From Clostridium ljungdahlii DSM 13528 (GTDB taxonomy: Bacteria > Bacillota > Clostridia > Clostridiales > Clostridiaceae): DNA of 64,000 nt. Shown here in pieces: positions 62,095-64,000 of this stretch. A program made the translations under genes and the position numbers. The first letter of the stretch is position 1; every line of letters starts with the position of its first letter. The notes beneath the pieces are model-generated. The model had not been told where the DNA came from. It made no database searches and saw only the letters and a list, made by a program, of their open reading frames with translations. Location of the stretch: positions 1,178,001 to 1,242,000 of the forward strand of contig NC_014328.1 in assembly GCF_000143685.1 (NCBI RefSeq), written 5' to 3'.

Positions 62095-62949
62095 ATGAAT
62101 ACCGTGATTATGATTTTAGTTGTAATGACTATTATAGGTCTTATATTTGGACTTGTTTTAGCCTATGTAAATAAAAGATTTGCAATGGAAGTGAATCCAC
62201 TTGTAGACTTAGTAGAAGATGTACTTCCAAAAGGCCAATGTGGAGGGTGTGGATTTGCAGGATGTAAAGCTTATGCAGAAGCTGTTGTTTTAGACGAGAG
62301 TGTACCTCCAAATCTTTGTGTACCTGGAAAAGCAGCAGTTGCAGAACAGGTAGCAAAGTTAACAGGTAAATCTGCTCCACCTATTGAACCTAGAGTTGCA
62401 CATGTAAGATGCGGTGGAGACTGTACAAAGGCAGTTAAAAATTTTGAATATGAAGGTATACATGATTGTGTAGCTGCAAATTTACTTGAAGGTGGACCTA
62501 AAGCTTGCAAATATGGATGCCTGGGATTTGGAACATGTGTAAAGAGCTGTCCTTTTGGAGCTATGGCAATGGGCTCAAATGGACTTCCAATAATTGATAC
62601 AGATATATGTACAGGTTGTGGTACCTGTGTAAGTGCGTGTCCAAAACAGGTACTTGGATTTAGACCTGTAGGTTCTAAAGTAATGGTTAATTGTAATTCT
62701 AAAAATAAAGGTGGAGCTGTACGTAAGGCGTGCAGTGTAGGATGTCTTGGATGCGGATTGTGCGCTAAAAATTGTCCAAATGATGCCATTAAAGTAGAGA
62801 ATAATTTGGCAGTAGTAGATCAAAGTATTTGTGCATCATGCAGTGAAGCTACCTGTCTTGCTAAATGTCCTACAGGAGCTATTAAGGCTATTGTAAGTGG
62901 TACAGACTTACAACAGCAGAGCAAGAATGAAGCTGCTGCAAATTCATAA
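62095..62949 (+). CDS. rnfB: Rnf complex subunit RnfB
   Basis: 284 aa. N-terminal membrane helix, then a four-Cys cluster (GQCGGCGFAGCKAYAEA, with a following CVPG). Several ferredoxin-type motifs follow: CLGFGTCVKSCPFG, CTGCGTCVSACPK, CLGCGLCAKNCPN and the final CASCSEATCLAKCPTGA. It accepts electrons from reduced ferredoxin. The number of ferredoxin-like motifs is typical of clostridial/acetogen RnfB. Last rnf gene; element E3 and a terminator follow. Confidence 0.96.
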   Translation: MNTVIMILVVMTIIGLIFGLVLAYVNKRFAMEVNPLVDLVEDVLPKGQCGGCGFAGCKAYAEAVVLDESVPPNLCVPGKAAVAEQVAKLTGKSAPPIEPRVAHVRCGGDCTKAVKNFEYEGIHDCVAANLLEGGPKACKYGCLGFGTCVKSCPFGAMAMGSNGLPIIDTDICTGCGTCVSACPKQVLGFRPVGSKVMVNCNSKNKGGAVRKACSVGCLGCGLCAKNCPNDAIKVENNLAVVDQSICASCSEATCLAKCPTGAIKAIVSGTDLQQQSKNEAAANS

Positions 62950-63011
62950 TGGCAGTGGAGCAAAGCTTAAATTTGCTGATATTAATAATATAATTAGAGT
63001 AATATCAAGTG

Positions 63012-63154
63012 ATTCTTAGGTTCAGGTGGAGTTTGCTTATAAGGAATACACTTTCCTCCATATGAACCTTAGAAGAACTTATCCAGGTGCGTAGCAGTGC
63101 TTATCCCCCATTTTGAAGAAGATAGGGGGTGTTAGCAATGGTAGCAATCGGATA
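63012..63154 (+). ncRNA. Structured element E3 after rnfB (same family as E1 and E2)
   Basis: Hairpin CTTAGGTTCAGGTGGAG with its mate CTCCATATGAACCTTAG (mostly complementary), the AGAA link, CTTATCCAGGTGCGTAGC, hairpin TATCCCCCA / TAGGGGGTG-type, GTTAGCAATGGTAGC and AATCGGATAA. The order and the unpaired blocks match E1/E2, while the stem sequences differ. It runs straight into a terminator at 63154-63188. A TATAAT at 62989-62994 with a poor -35 box could start it as a free RNA of about 190 nt; alternatively it is the rnf 3' UTR. Confidence 0.5.
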
Positions 63155-63188
63155 AAAAATGTGCTGCGATTTTGCAGCACATTTTTTT
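63154..63188 (+). terminator. Terminator after E3 / end of rnf transcript
   Basis: Stem AAAAAATGTGCTGC / GCAGCACATTTTTT with a 6-nt loop and T run. It is symmetrical enough to serve the convergent Gx transporter gene as well. Confidence 0.9.
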
Positions 63189-63203
63189 ATACCTATGGTG
63201 GAG

Positions 63204-63722
63204 TTACTTATTTTTTAATTCTTTAAACATAGGAATTTTATATAAGTTATTAGTTAGGAATTTCACGCACCAACCTATAAAGTATCCTGTGATTATAGCA
63301 GAGATTAAAAGCACCGGTAGATATATGTATATCCTAAAATCTTGAATTACTATAGAAGCTACTAAAAGTTGGCCTATGTTGTGAAATATTGCCCCGCATA
63401 TGCTTATAGTCCATAGACTTAAGGAATTTTTAAAATATTTGTATAGAAGGATCATAACAATGTTACTTAAAATTCCTCCGGCTATGCTGAACATAAAGGT
63501 AGACATTGTCCCACCAAACATAGATCCTAGAAGCGTCCTTAAAAACATAATTAGTAAGGCTTCTTTCCATCCTATAAGTATAAGTGCAGCTAGGGAAATT
63601 GTATTTGCAAGTCCTAATTTTATTCCGGGAAATAAAACCGGAACTTGAGTTTCTATTATGTATATGACTAAAGCCATACTTGTTAGAAAGCTTAAAAAAA
63701 CCATTTTCCTTGTTTTATTCAT
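63204..63722 (-). CDS. Gx transporter family protein (HepS1-like)
   Basis: 172 aa, five to six membrane helices. IETQVPVLFPGIKLGLANTI and LRTLLGSMFGGTMSTFMFS, then GAIFHNIGQLLVASIVI match the Gx transporter / heptaprenyl diphosphate synthase component I family. Members are often next to NusG-domain-II and ApbE genes near Rnf clusters. Substrate unknown. Confidence 0.85.
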   Translation of the reverse strand: MNKTRKMVFLSFLTSMALVIYIIETQVPVLFPGIKLGLANTISLAALILIGWKEALLIMFLRTLLGSMFGGTMSTFMFSIAGGILSNIVMILLYKYFKNSLSLWTISICGAIFHNIGQLLVASIVIQDFRIYIYLPVLLISAIITGYFIGWCVKFLTNNLYKIPMFKELKNK

Positions 63723-63750
63723 TAATCACACCTTGATTTTTAATATAATT

Positions 63751-64000
63751 TTAACTGGATATATCATCGTATTTAGAATTATTTCCCTCTAGTTTAATTA
63801 TTAATTTATGGGGAAGACATATAATACTTTGACCTGGTTCGGATATCCATCCGGTTTTTACACAAATTTTATCAGGGCAATCTGCGTCTTTTATGCGTAT
63901 TTTACCATTTTCTATTTCTATCAAATTATAGTGAGATTTATTGTATTTTACTGTAAGTTCTTTTGTGTTTTTTACTTTAGTTAAGTCTATTGTATCTATA
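63751..64000 (-). CDS. NusG domain II-containing protein (partial)
   Basis: The last 82 codons are inside the window; the 5' end lies beyond it. CPDKICVKTGWISEPGQSII, then CLPHKLIIKLEG is the NusG-II domain signature (C-P-D-x-x-C-x-x-x-G-x-I, C-x-P). These small secreted or anchored proteins are usually encoded with Gx transporter genes, as here, 28 nt upstream of that gene. Function unknown. Confidence 0.85.
   Translation of the reverse strand, partial: IDTIDLTKVKNTKELTVKYNKSHYNLIEIENGKIRIKDADCPDKICVKTGWISEPGQSIICLPHKLIIKLEGNNSKYDDISS

Noticed and set aside
1..64000. CRISPR array, rRNA or tRNA genes
   Set aside because: No regularly spaced short repeats, rRNA blocks or cloverleaf with a T-psi-C motif were found.

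Overview
The window is AT-rich, low-GC Firmicute DNA with strong GGAGG-type ribosome binding sites and a complete set of endospore genes (spoIIIAA-AH, spoIVB, spo0A, spoIIM, gerW-like ytfJ). It also carries a clostridial rseC-rnfCDGEAB cluster. Together these point to an anaerobic spore-forming Clostridium, most like the acetogenic or ethanol/butyrate group (C. ljungdahlii / C. autoethanogenum / C. kluyveri type). The species guess is inference; the genus-level assignment is well supported.

Layout. 1-4.6 kb: division cluster (end of yggS, sepF, yggT, ylmH, divIVA), then mtnN, lspA and rluD. 4.6-6.7 kb (minus strand): pyrR-uraA behind a promoter, a PyrR-binding site and an attenuator. 6.8-10.6 kb: rqcH (minus), dapF and a lipoprotein. 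10.6-19.8 kb: an accessory region of single unrelated genes (nitroreductase, VanZ-like, ICMT-like methyltransferase, Crp-like regulator, SAM methyltransferase, GNAT, an unknown, a gene-remnant metallopeptidase) separated by copies of one intergenic repeat module. It also holds an agrD-like peptide gene next to an agrC-like kinase, with no agrB or agrA. 19.9-26.8 kb: type IV pilus / type II secretion-like operon (pilB, pilC, five prepilin-like proteins, pilM/N/O-like). 27.1-29.5 kb: pepP-like, efp, zinc-ribbon protein. 29.6-34.9 kb: spoIIIAA-AH. 35-45.4 kb: asp23-like, nusB, xseA, xseB, ispA, dxs, tlyA, nadK, argR, recN, spoIVB. 45.6-55.6 kb: spo0A, nudF, spoIIM, xerD-like, dacF-like, cca, scpA, scpB, ytfJ, ytfI-like and a second D,D-carboxypeptidase. 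55.6-57.2 kb: gene-poor, with long inverted repeats and one unknown gene. 57.3-63 kb: rseC-rnfCDGEAB. 63.2-64 kb (minus): Gx transporter and a NusG-domain-II protein running off the end.

How it fits together. Spo0A (sigma-H type promoter plus 0A box), SpoIIIA, SpoIVB, SpoIIM and GerW-like proteins form the sporulation backbone. The Rnf complex is the ferredoxin:NAD+ ion pump. Most of the window is ordinary conserved backbone. The unusual material is (i) the repeat-bounded accessory array with the orphan agrD-agrC pair, and (ii) a small structured element of about 130 nt present three times (21.4, 55.8 and 63.0 kb). In the three copies the helices are kept while their sequences differ, and the unpaired blocks are the same. 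This looks like a non-coding RNA family or a tnpB-less IS200/IS605-type element, and I could not assign it to a known family.
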